Shown: positions 23,479 through 36,965 of the stretch, in pieces
Layout of the letters: each line of letters begins with the position of its first letter
How positions within the stretch are numbered: position 1 is the stretch's first letter
Origin: Crossaster papposus
Lineage: Eukaryota > Echinodermata > Asteroidea > Velatida > Solasteridae
Assembly (NCBI GenBank): GCA_037893245.1
Contig: JBAIAA010000694.1
Coordinates: 372,001 to 436,000, forward strand
DNA: 64,000 bases
Reading direction: 5' to 3'
Program-made: the position numbers and the translations under genes
The notes under the pieces: model-generated
The model's input: only the letters and a program-made list of their open reading frames with translations
What the model was told of the DNA's origin: nothing
Databases searched by the model: none

Positions 23479-25165
23479 TTGAATCAATTTTATCTATCTC
23501 GTGGTAGAATGACCGAGTGTTTAAGAACCTCGACTGCGGTATCCATGGTCCGGGTTCGAGTCCCGGTCCGGCCCGAGGCCTTTCGTTTTTTCCAGTTCCA
23601 ACGCACGCTGTTTCGCAATCTTTTCCTTAACATAATTAATTTATCGTCCTCACTCACCAACCGAGTTTAGCTGACCGGCTTAATTCGTCAGGTTGGGACT
23701 GTCCGCGGAGGTTCAGGATCGAGCCTGCAATTTTTTTTATTTTTTTTTTAAAGAACAATAATCACAATTCCGCCAATTTTAATGGAAATACAAGGCTAAC
23801 CCCTGTTCCCCCTTACAATTGTTCGTTTTTCTAAAAAAAAAAAAAAAAAAAAAAAAGGCAAATAATTGTTGGCCAATGTTGATAGGAATGCAAGAATAAC
23901 CCCTGGCCACTTTTAATTTCTCCTAAAACCAAAGTCAATTTATGACGAATTGGAATTGAAATATAAGACTAACCCCGTACAATGTTTTAATTTGTTTCCA
24001 AGAACTAATTAAATTTCCGCCAATTTTAATAGAAAAGCAAGGATAACCCCTTTCCCCCCTTACAGTTGTTCGTTTAAAAAAAACCAGCAATTATCAATTA
24101 ATTTTGGTCCTATTTTGATAAGAATACAAGGTTAACCCCTGGCAACTTTCAATTTCTCCTGAAAGTTAATTTCTGGCGAATTGAAATTTAAATATAAGAC
24201 TAACCCCATACAATGTTTTTATTTCTCCAAAATGTCATTTTTGTGGCCAATTTTGAAACAGAATGAAAGGTTATACCCTTGCAGGTTTTGTATTTTCCCA
24301 AAAAGTCAGTTTTGGGGATAATTTTAATTTAAACGCGAGGCTAACCTCTCACAATTATTTTATTCTAGGCCAATTTTAGACGGACAAAAACATACCGAGG
24401 CTAACTCCTCACAACTGGTCAATTTTCGCAAACAATTATTTGTTGGGGAAATTTTTAATTTAAATCTCGAGGCTAACTCCTTACAATTATTTATTTGCAA
24501 GTAAATAACACATGCATTGCCACCCTACTCCCGGGCACCACGAGGCAAGGCTGTCTGTCTGATTTTCCGTTGTTTCCTATGTGCGCGTATGTTGTGCAGT
24601 GCACCCCCCCCCCCCCCCCCCCCCCCCCCCCACCCCCCTACGGGCGCACTAGCCTCATTCAAGCCCTATTGAAACAAGTGTAAAAACCCAGTCTCGAAAT
24701 GTTATACTTCCCCAGCCTGCACGCAGGCATTTTACAAGGGGCATCCCTCCACGTTCTCGGGCAATTAGGACCCATTTTTCAACCGTAATTTTATCAAGTC
24801 TTCCCTCAGATTGAAGTCCCAAAACCAGAGGGGTTGATCCTGGGCTATCATTTATACAATCCCAGCATTGTTTTTTTACCAAACGGATTTCTTTTTCAAA
24901 TAGAATTGTGGGGGCACATTTCATGCTAATGAGCTAGCGTAGAAATTCTCACTTCAATTCGGGCAGTGCACCCCCCTATGAGCCCGCGTTTCGCCGGTGA
25001 CCGCCATTTGTGTGGCGCGCCCTCTATTGACATGCAATAAGTCGGGTTTTCGGACAATAAATGCGTGGGCTCATAAACCCCGAAAATATAGTTTCCACTT
25101 GTTTCTTTGAGCATATGTAAACAGAGCTATTACTCCGGCTTCCCAACCCATTAAGGCACATCGAT
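23479..25165 (+). repeat. Tandem unit 14, A-to-B junction
   Basis: 1,687 bp. A-type up to about 24.4 kb, then B-type markers: TTTTTAATTT near 24451, CCCGGG at 24532, CTATCA at 24849, G at 25046. C-tract 24604-24638 (35 nt, no internal A). A in the T-tract at 23739; private A to T at 24393. Confidence 0.97.
23503..23574 (+). ncRNA. tRNA-like pol III module, copy 14
   Basis: B box 23553-23563; T6 23586-23591. Confidence 0.55.
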
Positions 25166-26852
25166 TTGAATCAATTTTATCTATCTCGTGGTAGAATGAC
25201 CGAGTGTTTAAGAACCTCGACTGCGGTATCCATGGTCCGGGTTCGAGTCCCGGTCCGGCCCGAGGCCTTTCGTTTTTTCCAGTTCCAACGCACGCTGTTT
25301 CGCAATCTTTTCCTTAACATAATTAATTTATCGTCCTCACTCACCAACCGAGTTTAGCTGACCGGCTTAATTCGTCAGGTTGGGACTGTCCGCGGAGGTT
25401 CAGGATCGTGCCTGCAATTTGTTTTAATTTTTTTTTTAAGAACAATAATCACAATTCCGCCAATTTTAATGGAAATACAAGGCTAACCCCTGTTCCCCCT
25501 TACAATTGTTCGTTTTTCTAAAAAAAAAAAAAAAAAAAAAAAAAGGCAAATAATTGTTGGCCAATGTTGATAGGAATGCAAGAATAACCCCTGGCCACTT
25601 TTAATTTCTCCTAAAACCAAAGTCAATTTATGGCGAATTGGAATTGAAATATAAGACTAACCCCGTACAATGTTTTAATTTGTTTCCACGAACAATTAAA
25701 TTTCCGCCAATTTTAATAGAAATGCAAGTATAACCCCTTTCCCCCCTTACAGTTGTTCGTTTAAAAAAAACCAGCAATTATCAATTAATTTTGGTCCTAT
25801 TTTGATAAGAATACAAGGTTAACCCCTGGCAACTTTCAATTTCTCCTGAAAGTTAATTTCTGGCGAATTGAAATTTAAATATAAGACTAACCCCATACAA
25901 TGTTTTTATTTCTCCAAAATGTCATTTTTGTGGCCAATTTTGAAACAGAATGAAAGGTTATACCCTTGCAGGTTTTGTATTTTCCCAAAAAGTCAGTTTT
26001 GGGGATAATTTTTATTTAAACGCGAGGCTAACCTCTCACAATTATTTTATTCTAGGCCAATTTTAGACGGACAAAAACAAACCGAGGCTAACTCCTCACA
26101 ACTGGTCAATTTTCGCAAACAATTATTTGTTGGGGAAATTTTTAATTTAAATCTCGAGGCTAACTCCTTACAATTATTTATTTGCAAGTAAATAACACAT
26201 GCATTGCCACCCTACTCCCGGGCACCACGAGGCAAGGCTGTCTGTCTGATTTTCCGTTGTTTCCTATGTGCGCGTATGTTGTGCAGTGCACCCCCCCCCC
26301 CCCCCCCCCCCCCCCCCCACCCCCCTACGGGCGCACTAGCCTCATTCAAGCCCTATTGAAACAAGTGTAAAAACCCAGTCTCGAAATGTTATACTTCCCC
26401 AGCCTGCACGCAGGCATTTTACAAGGGGCATCCCTCCACGTTCTCGGGCAATTAGGACCCATTTTTCAACCGTAATTTTATCAAGTCTTCCCTCAGATTG
26501 AAGTCCCAAAACCAGAGGGGTTGATCCTGGGCTATCATTTATACAATCCCAGCATTGTTTTTTTACCAAACGGATTTCTTTTTCAAATAGAATTGTGGGG
26601 GCACATTTCATGCTAATGAGCTAGCGTAGAAATTCTCACTTCAATTCGGGCAGTGCACCCCCCTATGAGCCCGCGTTTCGCCGGTGACCGCCATTTGTGT
26701 GGCGCGCCCTCTATTGACATGCAATAAGTCGGGTTTTCGGACAATAAATGCGTGGGCTCATAAACCCTGAAAATACAGTTTCCACTTGTTTCTTTGAGCT
26801 TATGTAAACAGAGCTATTACTCCGGCTTCCCAACCCATTAAGGCACATCGAT
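25166..26852 (+). repeat. Tandem unit 15, B-type
   Basis: 1,687 bp. C-tract 26291-26325 (35 nt). GATCGTGCC, and a G in the T-tract at 25421, shared with unit 25. GAGCTTATG (T at 26800). Confidence 0.97.
25190..25261 (+). ncRNA. tRNA-like pol III module, copy 15
   Basis: First copy inside the B-type block. B box 25240-25250; T6 25273-25278. Confidence 0.55.
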
Positions 26853-27202
26853 TTGAATCAATTTTATCTATCTCGTGGTAGAATGACCGAGTGTTTAAGA
26901 ACCTCGACTGCGGTATCCATGGTCCGGGTTCGAGTCCCGGTCCGGCCCGAGGCCTTTCGTTTTTTCCAGTTCCAACGCACGCTGTTTCGCAATCTTTTCC
27001 TTAACATAATTAATTTATCGTCCTCACTCACCAACCGAGTTTAGCTGACCGGCTTAATTCGTCAGGTTGGGACTGTCCGCGGAGGTTCAGGATCGTGCCT
27101 GCAATTTTTTTTAATTTTTTTTTTAAGAACAATAATCACAATTCCGCCAATTTTAATGGAAATACAAGGCTAACCCCTGTTCCCCCTTACAATTGTTCGT
27201 TT

Positions 27203-27233
<31 letters not shown>

Positions 27234-28537
27234 GCAAATAATTGTTGGCCAATGTTGATAGGAATGCAAGAATAACCCCTGGCCACTTTTAATTTCTCCT
27301 AAAACCAAAGTCAATTTATGGCGAATTGGAATTGAAATATAAGACTAACCCCGTACAATGTTTTAATTTGTTTCCAAGAACAATTAAATTTCCGCCAATT
27401 TTAATAGAAATGCAAGTATAACCCCTTTCCCCCCTTACAGTTGTTCGTTTAAAAAAAACCAGCAATTATCAATTAATTTTGGTCCTATTTTGATAAGAAT
27501 ACAAGGTTAACCCCTGGCAACTTTCAATTTCTCCTGAAAGTTAATTTCTGGCGAATTGAAATTTAAATATAAGACTAACCCCATACAATGTTTTTATTTC
27601 TCCAAAATGTCATTTTTGTGGCCAATTTTGAAACAGAATGAAAGGTTATACCCTTGCAGGTTTTGTATTTTCCCAAAAAGTCAGTTTTGGGGATAATTTT
27701 TATTTAAACGCGAGGCTAACCTCTCACAATTATTTTATTCTAGGCCAATTTTAGACGGACAAAAACAAACCGAGGCTAACTCCTCACAACTGGTCAATTT
27801 TCGCAAACAATTATTTGTTGGGGAAATTTTTAATTTAAATCTCGAGGCTAACTCCTTACAATTATTTATTTGCAAGTAAATAACACATGCATTGCCACCC
27901 TACTCCCGGGCACCACGAGGCAAGGCTGTCTGTCTGATTTTCCGTTGTTTCCTATGTGCGCGTATGTTGTGCAGTGCACCCCCCCCCCCCCCCCCCCCCC
28001 CCCACCCCCCTACGGGCGCACTAGCCTCATTCAAGCCCTATTGAAACAATTGTAAAAACCCAGTCTCGAAATGTTATACTTCCCCAGCCTGCACGCAGGC
28101 ATTTTACAAGGGGCATCCCTCCACGTTCTCGGGCAATTAGGACCCATTTTTCAACCGTAATTTTATCAAGTCTTCCCTCAGATTGAAGTCCCAAAACCAG
28201 AGGGGTTGATCCTGGGCTATCATTTATACAATCCCAGCATTGTTTTTTTACCAAACGGATTTCTTTTTCAAATAGAATTGTGGGGGCACATTTCATGCTA
28301 ATGAGCTAGCGTAGAAATTCTCACTTCAATTCGGGCAGTGCACCCCCCTATGAGCCCGCGTTTCGCCGGTGACCGCCATTTGTGTGGCGCGCCCTCTATT
28401 GACATGCAATAAGTCGGGTTTTCGGACAATAAATGCGTGGGCTCATAAACCCTGAAAATACAGTTTCCACTTGTTTCTTTGAGCTTATGTAAACAGAGCT
28501 ATTACTCCGGCTTCCCAACCCATTAAGGCACATCGAT
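26853..28537 (+). repeat. Tandem unit 16, B-type
   Basis: 1,685 bp. C-tract 27979-28010 (32 nt). A-tract runs into AAAGCAAATA (G to A). Private G to T near 28050. Confidence 0.97.
26877..26948 (+). ncRNA. tRNA-like pol III module, copy 16
   Basis: B box 26927-26937; T6 26960-26965. Confidence 0.55.
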
Positions 28538-29662
28538 TTGAATCAATTTTATCTATCTCGTGGTAGAATGACCGAGTGTTTAAGAACCTCGACTGCGGTA
28601 TCCATGGTCCGGGTTCGAGTCCCGGTCCGGCCCGAGGCCTTTCGTTTTTTCCAGTTCCAACGCACGCTGTTTCGCAATCTTTTCCTTAACATAATTAATT
28701 TATCGTCCTCACTCACCAACCGAGTTTAGCTGACCGGCTTAATTCGTCAGGTTGGGACTGTCCGCGGAGGTTCAGGATCGTGCCTGCAATTTTTTTTTAA
28801 TTTTTTTTTTAAGAACAATAATCACAATTCCGCCAATTTTAATGGAAATACAAGGCTAACCCCTGTTCCCCCTTACAATTGTTCGTTTTTCTAAAAAAAA
28901 AAAAAAAAAAAAAAAAAGGCAAATAATTGTTGGCCAATGTTGATAGGAATGCAAGAATAACCCCTGGCCACTTTTAATTTCTCCTAAAACCAAAGTCAAT
29001 TTATGGCGAATTGGAATTGAAATATAAGACTAACCCCGTACAATGTTTTAATTTGTTTCCAAGAACAATTAAATTTCCGCCAATTTTAATAGAAATGCAA
29101 GTATAACCCCTTTCCCCCCTTACAGTTGTTCGTTTAAAAAAAACCAGCAATTATCAATTAATTTTGGTCCTATTTTGATAAGAATACAAGGTTAACCCCT
29201 GGCAACTTTCAATTTCTCCTGAAAGTTAATTTCTGGCGAATTGAAATTTAAATATAAGACTAACCCCATACAATGTTTTTATTTCTCCAAAATGTCATTT
29301 GTGTGGCCAATTTTGAAACAGAATGAAAGGTTATACCCTTGCAGGTTTTGTATTTTCCCAAAAAGTCAGTTTTGGGGATAATTTTTATTTAAACGCGAGG
29401 CTAACCTCTCACAATTATTTTATTCTAGGCCAATTTTAGACGGACAAAAACAAACCGAGGCTAACTCCTCACAACTGGTCAATTTTCGCAAACAATTATT
29501 TGTTGGGGATATTTTTAATTTAAATCTCGAGGCTAACTCCTTACAATTATTTATTTGCAAGTAAATAACACATGCATTGCCACCCTACTCCCGGGCACCA
29601 CGAGGCAAGGCTGTCTGTCTGATTTTCCGTTGTTTCCTATGTGCGCGTATGTTGTGCAGTGC

Positions 29663-29696
<34 letters not shown>

Positions 29697-30230
29697 ACCC
29701 CCCTACGGGCGCACTAGCCTCATTCAAGCCCTATTGAAACAAGTGTAAAAACCCAGTCTCGAAATGTTATACTTCCCCAGCCTGCACGCAGGCATTTTAC
29801 AAGGGGCATCCCTCCACGTTCTCGGGCAATTAGGACCCATTTTTCAACCGTAATTTTATCAAGTCTTCCCTCAGATTGAAGTCCCAAAACCAGAGGGGTT
29901 GATCCTGGGCTATCATTTATACAATCCCAGCATTGTTTTTTTACCAAACGGATTTCTTTTTCAAATAGAATTGTGGGGGCACATTTCATGCTAATGAGCT
30001 AGCGTAGAAATTCTCACTTCAATTCGGGCAGTGCACCCCCCTATGAGCCCGCGTTTCGCCGGTGACCGCCATTTGTGTGGCGCGCCCTCTATTGACATGC
30101 AATAAGTCGGGTTTTCGGACAATAAATGCGTGGGCTCATAAACCCTGAAAATACAGTTTCCACTTGTTTCTTTGAGCTTATGTAAACAGAGCTATTACTC
30201 CGGCTTCCCAACCCATTAAGGCACATCGAT
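28538..30230 (+). repeat. Tandem unit 17, B-type
   Basis: 1,693 bp. C-tract 29664-29703 (40 nt, 33 Cs unbroken). Private changes near 29301 (T to G) and 29510 (A to T). Confidence 0.97.
28562..28633 (+). ncRNA. tRNA-like pol III module, copy 17
   Basis: B box 28612-28622; T6 28645-28650. Confidence 0.55.
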
Positions 30231-31919
30231 TTGAATCAATTTTATCTATCTCGTGGTAGAATGACCGAGTGTTTAAGAACCTCGACTGCGGTATCCATGG
30301 TCCGGGTTCGAGTCCCGGTCCGGCCCGAGGCCTTTCGTTTTTTCCAGTTCCAACGCACGCTGTTTCGCAATCTTTTCCTTAACATAATTAATTTATCGTC
30401 CTCACTCACCAACCGAGTTTAGCTGACCGGCTTAATTCGTCAGGTTGGGACTGTCCGCGGAGGTTCAGGATCGTGCCTGCAATTTTTTTTTAATTTTTTT
30501 TTTAAGAACAATAATCACAATTCCGCCAATTTTAATGGAAATACAAGGCTAACCCCTGTTCCCCCTTACAATTGTTCGTTTTTCTAAAAAAAAAAAAAAA
30601 AAAAAAAAAAGGCAAATAATTGTTGGCCAATGTTGATAGGAATGCAAGAATAACCCCTGGCCACTTTTAATTTCTCCTAAAACCAAAGTCAATTTATGGC
30701 GAATTGGAATTGAAATATAAGACTAACCCCGTACAATGTTTTAATTTGTTTCCAAGAACAATTAAATTTCCGCCAATTTTAATAGAAATGCAAGTATAAC
30801 CCCTTTCCCCCCTTACAGTTGTTCGTTTAAAAAAAACCAGCAATTATCAATTAATTTTGGTCCTATTTTGATAAGAATACAAGGTTAACCCCTGGCAACT
30901 TTCAATTTCTCCTGAAAGTTAATTTCTGGCGAATTGAAATTTAAATATAAGACTAACCCCATACAATGTTTTTATTTCTCCAAAATGTCATTTTTGTGGC
31001 CAATTTTGAAACAGAATGAAAGGTTATACCCTTGCAGGTTTTGTATTTTCCCAAAAAGTCAGTTTTGGGGATAATTTTTATTTAAACGCGAGGCTAACCT
31101 CTCACAATTATTTTATTCTAGGCCAATTTTAGACGGACAAAAACAAACCGAGGCTAACTCCTCACAACTGGTCAATTTTCGCAAACAATTATTTGTTGGG
31201 GAAATTTTTAATTTAAATCTCGAGGCTAACTCCTTACAATTATTTATTTGCAAGTAAATAACACATGCATTGCCACCCTACTCCCGGGCACCACGAGGCA
31301 AGGCTGTCTGTCTGATTTTCCGTTGTTTCCTATGTGCGCGTATGTTGTGCAGTGCACCCCCCCCCCCCCCCCCCCCCCCCCCCCCACCCCCCTACGGGCG
31401 CACTAGCCTCATTCAAGCCCTATTGAAACAAGTGTAAAAACCCAGTCTCGAAATGTTATACTTCCCCAGCCTGCACGCAGGCATTTTACAAGGGGCATCC
31501 CTCCACGTTCTCGGGCAATTAGGACCCATTTTTCAACCGTAATTTTATCAAGTCTTCCCTCAGATTGAAGTCCCAAAACCAGAGGGGTTGATCCTGGGCT
31601 ATCATTTATACAATCCCAGCATTGTTTTTTTACCAAACGGATTTCTTTTTCAAATAGAATTGTGGGGGCACATTTCATGCTAATGAGCTAGCGTAGAAAT
31701 TCTCACTTCAATTCGGGCAGTGCACCCCCCTATGAGCCCGCGTTTCGCCGGTGACCGCCATTTGTGTGGCGCGCCCTCTATTGACATGCAATAAGTCGGG
31801 TTTTCGGACAATAAATGCGTGGGCTCATAAACCCTGAAAATACAGTTTCCACTTGTTTCTTTGAGCTTATGTAAACAGAGCTATTACTCCGGCTTCCCAA
31901 CCCATTAAGGCACATCGAT
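30231..31919 (+). repeat. Tandem unit 18, B-type
   Basis: 1,689 bp. C-tract 31357-31392 (36 nt). No private change noticed. Confidence 0.97.
30255..30326 (+). ncRNA. tRNA-like pol III module, copy 18
   Basis: B box 30305-30315; T6 30338-30343. Confidence 0.55.
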
Positions 31920-33598
31920 TTGAATCAATTTTATCTATCTCGTGGTAGAATGACCGAGTGTTTAAGAACCTCGACTGCGGTATCCATGGTCCGGGTTCGA
32001 GTCCCGGTCCGGCCCGAGGCCTTTCGTTTTTTCCAGTTCCAACGCACGCTGTTTCGCAATCTTTTCCTTAACATAATTAATTTATCGTCCTCACTCACCA
32101 ACCGAGTTTAGCTGACCGGCTTAATTCGTCAGGTTGGGACTGTCCGCGGAGGTTCAGGATCGTGCCTGCAATTTTTTTTAATTTTTTTTTTAAGAACAAT
32201 AATCACAATTCCGCCAATTTTAATGGAAATACAAGGCTAACCCCTGTTCCCCCTTACAATTGTTCGTTTTTCTAAAAAAAAAAAAAAAAAAAAAAAAAAG
32301 GCAAATAATTGTTGGCCAATGTTGATAGGAATGCAAGAATAACCCCTGGCCACTTTTAATTTCTCCTAAAACCAAAGTCAATTTATGGCGAATTGGAATT
32401 GAAATATAAGACTAACCCCGTACAATGTTTTAATTTGTTTCCAAGAACAATTAAATTTCCGCCAATTTTAATAGAAATGCAAGTATAACCCCTTTCCCCC
32501 CTTACAGTTGTTCGTTTAAAAAAACCCAGCAATTATCAATTAATTTTGGTCCTATTTTGCTAAGAATACAAGGTTAACCCCTGGCAACTTTCAATTTCTC
32601 CTGAAAGTTAATTTCTGGCGAATTGAAATTTAAATATAAGACTAACCCCATACAATGTTTTTATTTCTCCAAAATGTCATTTTTGTGGCCAATTTTGAAA
32701 CAGAATGAAAGGTTATACCCTTGCAGGTTTTGTATTTTCCCAAAAAGTCAGTTTTGGGGATAATTTTAATTTAAACGCGAGGCTAACCTCTCACAATTAT
32801 TTTATTCTAGGCCAATTTTAGACGGACAAAAACAAACCGAGGCTAACTCCTCACAACTGGTCAATTTTCGCAAACAATTATTTGTTGGGGAAATTTTTTA
32901 TTTAAATCTCGAGGCTAACTCCTTACAATTATTTATTTGCAAGTAAATAACACATGCATTGCCACCCTACTCCTGGGCACCACGAGGCAAGGCTGTCTGT
33001 CTGATTTTCCGTTGTTTCCTATGTGCGCGTATGTTGTGCAGTGCAACCCCCCCCCCCCCCCCCCACCCCCCTACGGGCGCACTAGCCTCATTCAAGCCCT
33101 ATTGAAACAAGTGTAAAAACCCAGTCTCGAAATGTTATACTTCCCCAGCCTGCACGCAGGCATTTTACAAGGGGCATCCCTCCACGTTCTCGGGCAATTA
33201 GGACCCATTTTTCAACCGTAATTTTATCAAGTCTTCCCTCAGATTGAAGTCCCAAAACCAGAGGGGTTGATCCTGGGCTATTATTTATACAATCCCAGCA
33301 TTGTTTTTTTACCAAACGGATTTCTTTTTCAAATAGAATTGTGGGGGCACATTTCATGCTAATGAGCTAGCGTAGAAATTCTCACTTCAATTCGGGCAGT
33401 GCACCCCCCTATGAGCCCGCGTTTCGCCGGTGACCGCCATTTGTGTGGCGCGCCCTCTATTGACATGCAATAAGTCGGGTTTTCGGACAATAAATGCGTG
33501 GGCTCATAAACCCCGAAAATACAGTTTCCACTTGTTTCTTTGAGCATATGTAAACAGAGCTATTACTCCGGCTTCCCAACCCATTAAGGCACATCGAT
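31920..33598 (+). repeat. Tandem unit 19, B-type with A-type patch
   Basis: 1,679 bp, the shortest unit, with the shortest C-tract (33047-33071, 25 nt, preceded by GCAA). A-type markers fill roughly 32.89-33.28 kb, with B-type on both sides. Private A to C at 32560. Confidence 0.97.
31944..32015 (+). ncRNA. tRNA-like pol III module, copy 19
   Basis: B box 31994-32004; T6 32027-32032. Confidence 0.55.
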
Positions 33599-35282
33599 TT
33601 GAATCAATTTCATCTATCTCGTGGTAGAATGACCGAGTGTTTAAGAACCTCGACTGCGGTATCCATGGTCCGGGTTCGAGTCCCGGTCCGGCCCGAGGCC
33701 TTTCGTTTTTTCCAGTTCCAACGCACGCTGTTTCGCAATCTTTTCCTTAACATAATTAATTTATCGTCCTCACTCACCAACCGAGTTTAGCTGACCGGCT
33801 TAATTCGTCAGGTTGGGACTGTCCGCGGAGGTTCAGGATCGTGCCTGCAATTTTTTTTAATTTTTTTTTTAAGAACAATAATCACAATTCCGCCAATTTT
33901 AATGGAAATACAAGGCTAACCCCTGTTCCCCCTTACAATTGTTCGTTTTTCTAAAAAAAAAATAAAAAAAAAAAAAAGGCAAATAATTGTTGGCCAATGT
34001 TGATAGGAATGCAAGAATAACCCCTGGCCACTTTTAATTTCTCCTAAAACCAAAGTCAATTTATGGCGAATTGGAATTGAAATATAAGACTAACCCCGTA
34101 CAATGTTTTAATTTGTTTCCAAGAACAATTAAATTTCCGCCAATTTTAATAGAAATGCAAGTATAACCCCTTTCCCCCCTTACAGTTGTTCGTTTAAAAA
34201 AAAAACAGCAATTATCAATTAATTTTGGTCCTATTTTGATAAGAATACAAGGTTAACCCCTGGCAACTTTCAATTTCTCCTGAAAGTTAATTTCTGGCGA
34301 ATTTAAATTTAAATATAAGACTAACCCCATACAATGTTTTTATTTCTCCAAAATGTCATTTTTGTGGCCAATTTTGAAACAGAATGAAAGGTTATACCCT
34401 TGCAGGTTTTGTATTTTCCCAAAAAGTCAGTTTTGGGGATAATTTTAATTTAAACGCGAGGCTAACCTCTCACAATTATTTTATTCTAGGCCAATTTTAG
34501 ACGGACAAAAACAAACCGAGGCTAACTCCTCACAACTGGTCAATTTTCGCAAACAATTATTTGTTGGGGAAATTTTTAATTTAAATCTCGAGGCTAACTC
34601 CTTACAATTATTTATTTGCAAGTAAATAACACATGCATTGCCACCCTACTCCCGGGCACCACGAGGCAAGGCTGTCTGTCTGATTTTCCGTTGTTTCCTA
34701 TGTGCGCGTATGTTGTGCAGTGCACCCCCCCCCCCCCCCCCCCCCCCCACCCCCCTACGGGCGCACTAGCCTCATTCAAGCCCTATTGAAACAAGTGTAA
34801 AAACCCAGTCTCGAAATGTTATACTTCCCCAGCCTGCACGCAGGCATTTTACAAGGGGCATCCCTCCACGTTCTCGGGCAATTAGGACCCATTTTTCAAC
34901 CGTAATTTTATCAAGTCTTCCCTCAGATTGAAGTCCCAAAACCAGAGGGGTTGATCCTGGGCTATCATTTATACAATCCCAGCATTGTTTTTTTACCAAA
35001 CGGATTTCTTTTTCAAATAGAATTGTGGGGGCACATTTCATGCTAATGAGCTAGCGTAGAAATTCTCACTTCAATTCGGGCAGTGCACCCCCCTATGAGC
35101 CCGCGTTTCGCCGGTGACCGCCATTTGTGTGGCGCGCCCTCTATTGACATGCAATAAGTCGGGTTTTCGGACAATAAATGCGTGGGCTCATAAACCCCGA
35201 AAATACAGTTTCCACTTGTTTCTTTGAGCATATGTAAACAGAGCTATTACTCCGGCTTCCCAACCCATTAAGGCACATCGAT
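33599..35282 (+). repeat. Tandem unit 20, B-type
   Basis: 1,684 bp. C-tract 34725-34755 (31 nt). T to C near 33611, just upstream of the tRNA-like module. T interrupts the A-tract at 33963. Confidence 0.97.
33623..33694 (+). ncRNA. tRNA-like pol III module, copy 20
   Basis: B box 33673-33683; T6 33706-33711. A T to C change lies about 12 nt upstream, outside the module. Confidence 0.55.
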
Positions 35283-36965
35283 TTGAATCAATTTTATCTA
35301 TCTCGTGGTAGAATGACCGAGTGTTTAAGAACCTCGACTGCGGTATCCATGGTCCGGGTTCGAGTCCCGGTCCGGCCCGAGGCCTTTCGTTTTTTCCAGT
35401 TCCAACGCACGCTGTTTCGCAATCTTTTCCTTAACATAATTAATTTATCGTCCTCACTCACCAACCGAGTTTAGCTGACCGGCTTAATTCGTCAGGTTGG
35501 GACTGTCCGCGGAGGTTCAGGATCGAGCCTGCAATTTTTTTTTTTTTTTTTTTAAAGAACAATAATCACAATTCCGCCAATTTTAATGGAAATACAAGGC
35601 TAACCCCTGTTCCCCCTTACAATTGTTCGTTTTTCTAAAAAAAAAAAAAAAAAAAAAAAAAGGCAAATAATTGTTGGCCAATGTTGATAGGAATGCAAGA
35701 ATAACCCCTGGCCACTTTTAATTTCTCCTAAAACCAAAGTCAATTTATGGCGAATTGGAATTGAAATATAAGACTAACCCCGTACAATGTTTTAATTTGT
35801 TTCCAAGAACAATTAAATTTCCGCCAATTTTAATAGAAATGCAAGTATAACCCCTTTCCCCCCTTACAGTTGTTCGTTTAAAAAAAACCAGCAATTATCA
35901 ATTAATTTTGGTCCTATTTTGATAAGAATACAAGGTTAACCCCTGGCAACTTTCAATTTCTCCTGAAAGTTAATTTCTGGCGAATTGAAATTTAAATATA
36001 AGACTAACCCCATACAATGTTTTTATTTCTCCAAAATGTCATTTTTGTGGCCAATTTTGAAACAGAATGAAAGGTTATACCCTTGCAGGTTTTGTATTTT
36101 CCCAAAAAGTCAGTTTTGGGGATAATTTTTATTTAAACGCGAGGCTAACCTCTCACAATTATTTTATTCTAGGCCAATTTTAGACGGACAAAAACAAACC
36201 GAGGCTAACTCCTCACAACTGGTCAATTTTCGCAAACAATTATTTGTTGGGGAAATTTTTAATTTAAATCTCGAGGCTAACTCCTTACAATTATTTATTT
36301 GCAAGTAAATAACACATGCATTGCCACCCTACTCCCGGGCACCACGAGGCAAGGCTGTCTGTCTGATTTTCCGTTGTTTCCTATGTGCGCGTATGTTGTG
36401 CAGTGCACCCCCCCCCCCCCCCCCCCCCCCCACCCCCCTACGGGCGCACTAGCCTCATTCAAGCCCTATTGAAACAAGTGTAAAAACCCAGTCTCGAAAT
36501 GTTATACTTCCCCAGCCTGCACGCAGGCATTTTACAAGGGGCATCCCTCCACGTTCTCGGGCAATTAGGACCCATTTTTCAACCGTAATTTTATCAAGTC
36601 TTCCCTCAGATTGAAGTCCCAAAACCAGAGGGGTTGATCCTGGGCTATCATTTATACAATCCCAGCATTGTTTTTTTACCAAACGGATTTCTTTTTCAAA
36701 TAGAATTGTGGGGGCACATTTCATGCTAATGAGCTAGCGTAGAAATTCTCACTTCAATTCGGGCAGTGCACCCCCCTATGAGCCCGCGTTTCGCCGGTGA
36801 CCGCCATTTGTGTGGCGCGCCCTCTATTGACATGCAATAAGTCGGGTTTTCGGACAATAAATGCGTGGGCTCATAAACCCTGAAAATACAGTTTCCACTT
36901 GTTTCTTTGAGCTTATGTAAACAGAGCTATTACTCCGGCTTCCCAACCCATTAAGGCACATCGAT
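35283..36965 (+). repeat. Tandem unit 21, B-type with A-type T-tract
   Basis: 1,683 bp. C-tract 36408-36438 (31 nt). GATCGAGCC and a pure T-tract near 35.52-35.55 kb are A-type, in a B-type setting. Confidence 0.97.
35307..35378 (+). ncRNA. tRNA-like pol III module, copy 21
   Basis: B box 35357-35367; T6 35390-35395. Confidence 0.55.
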
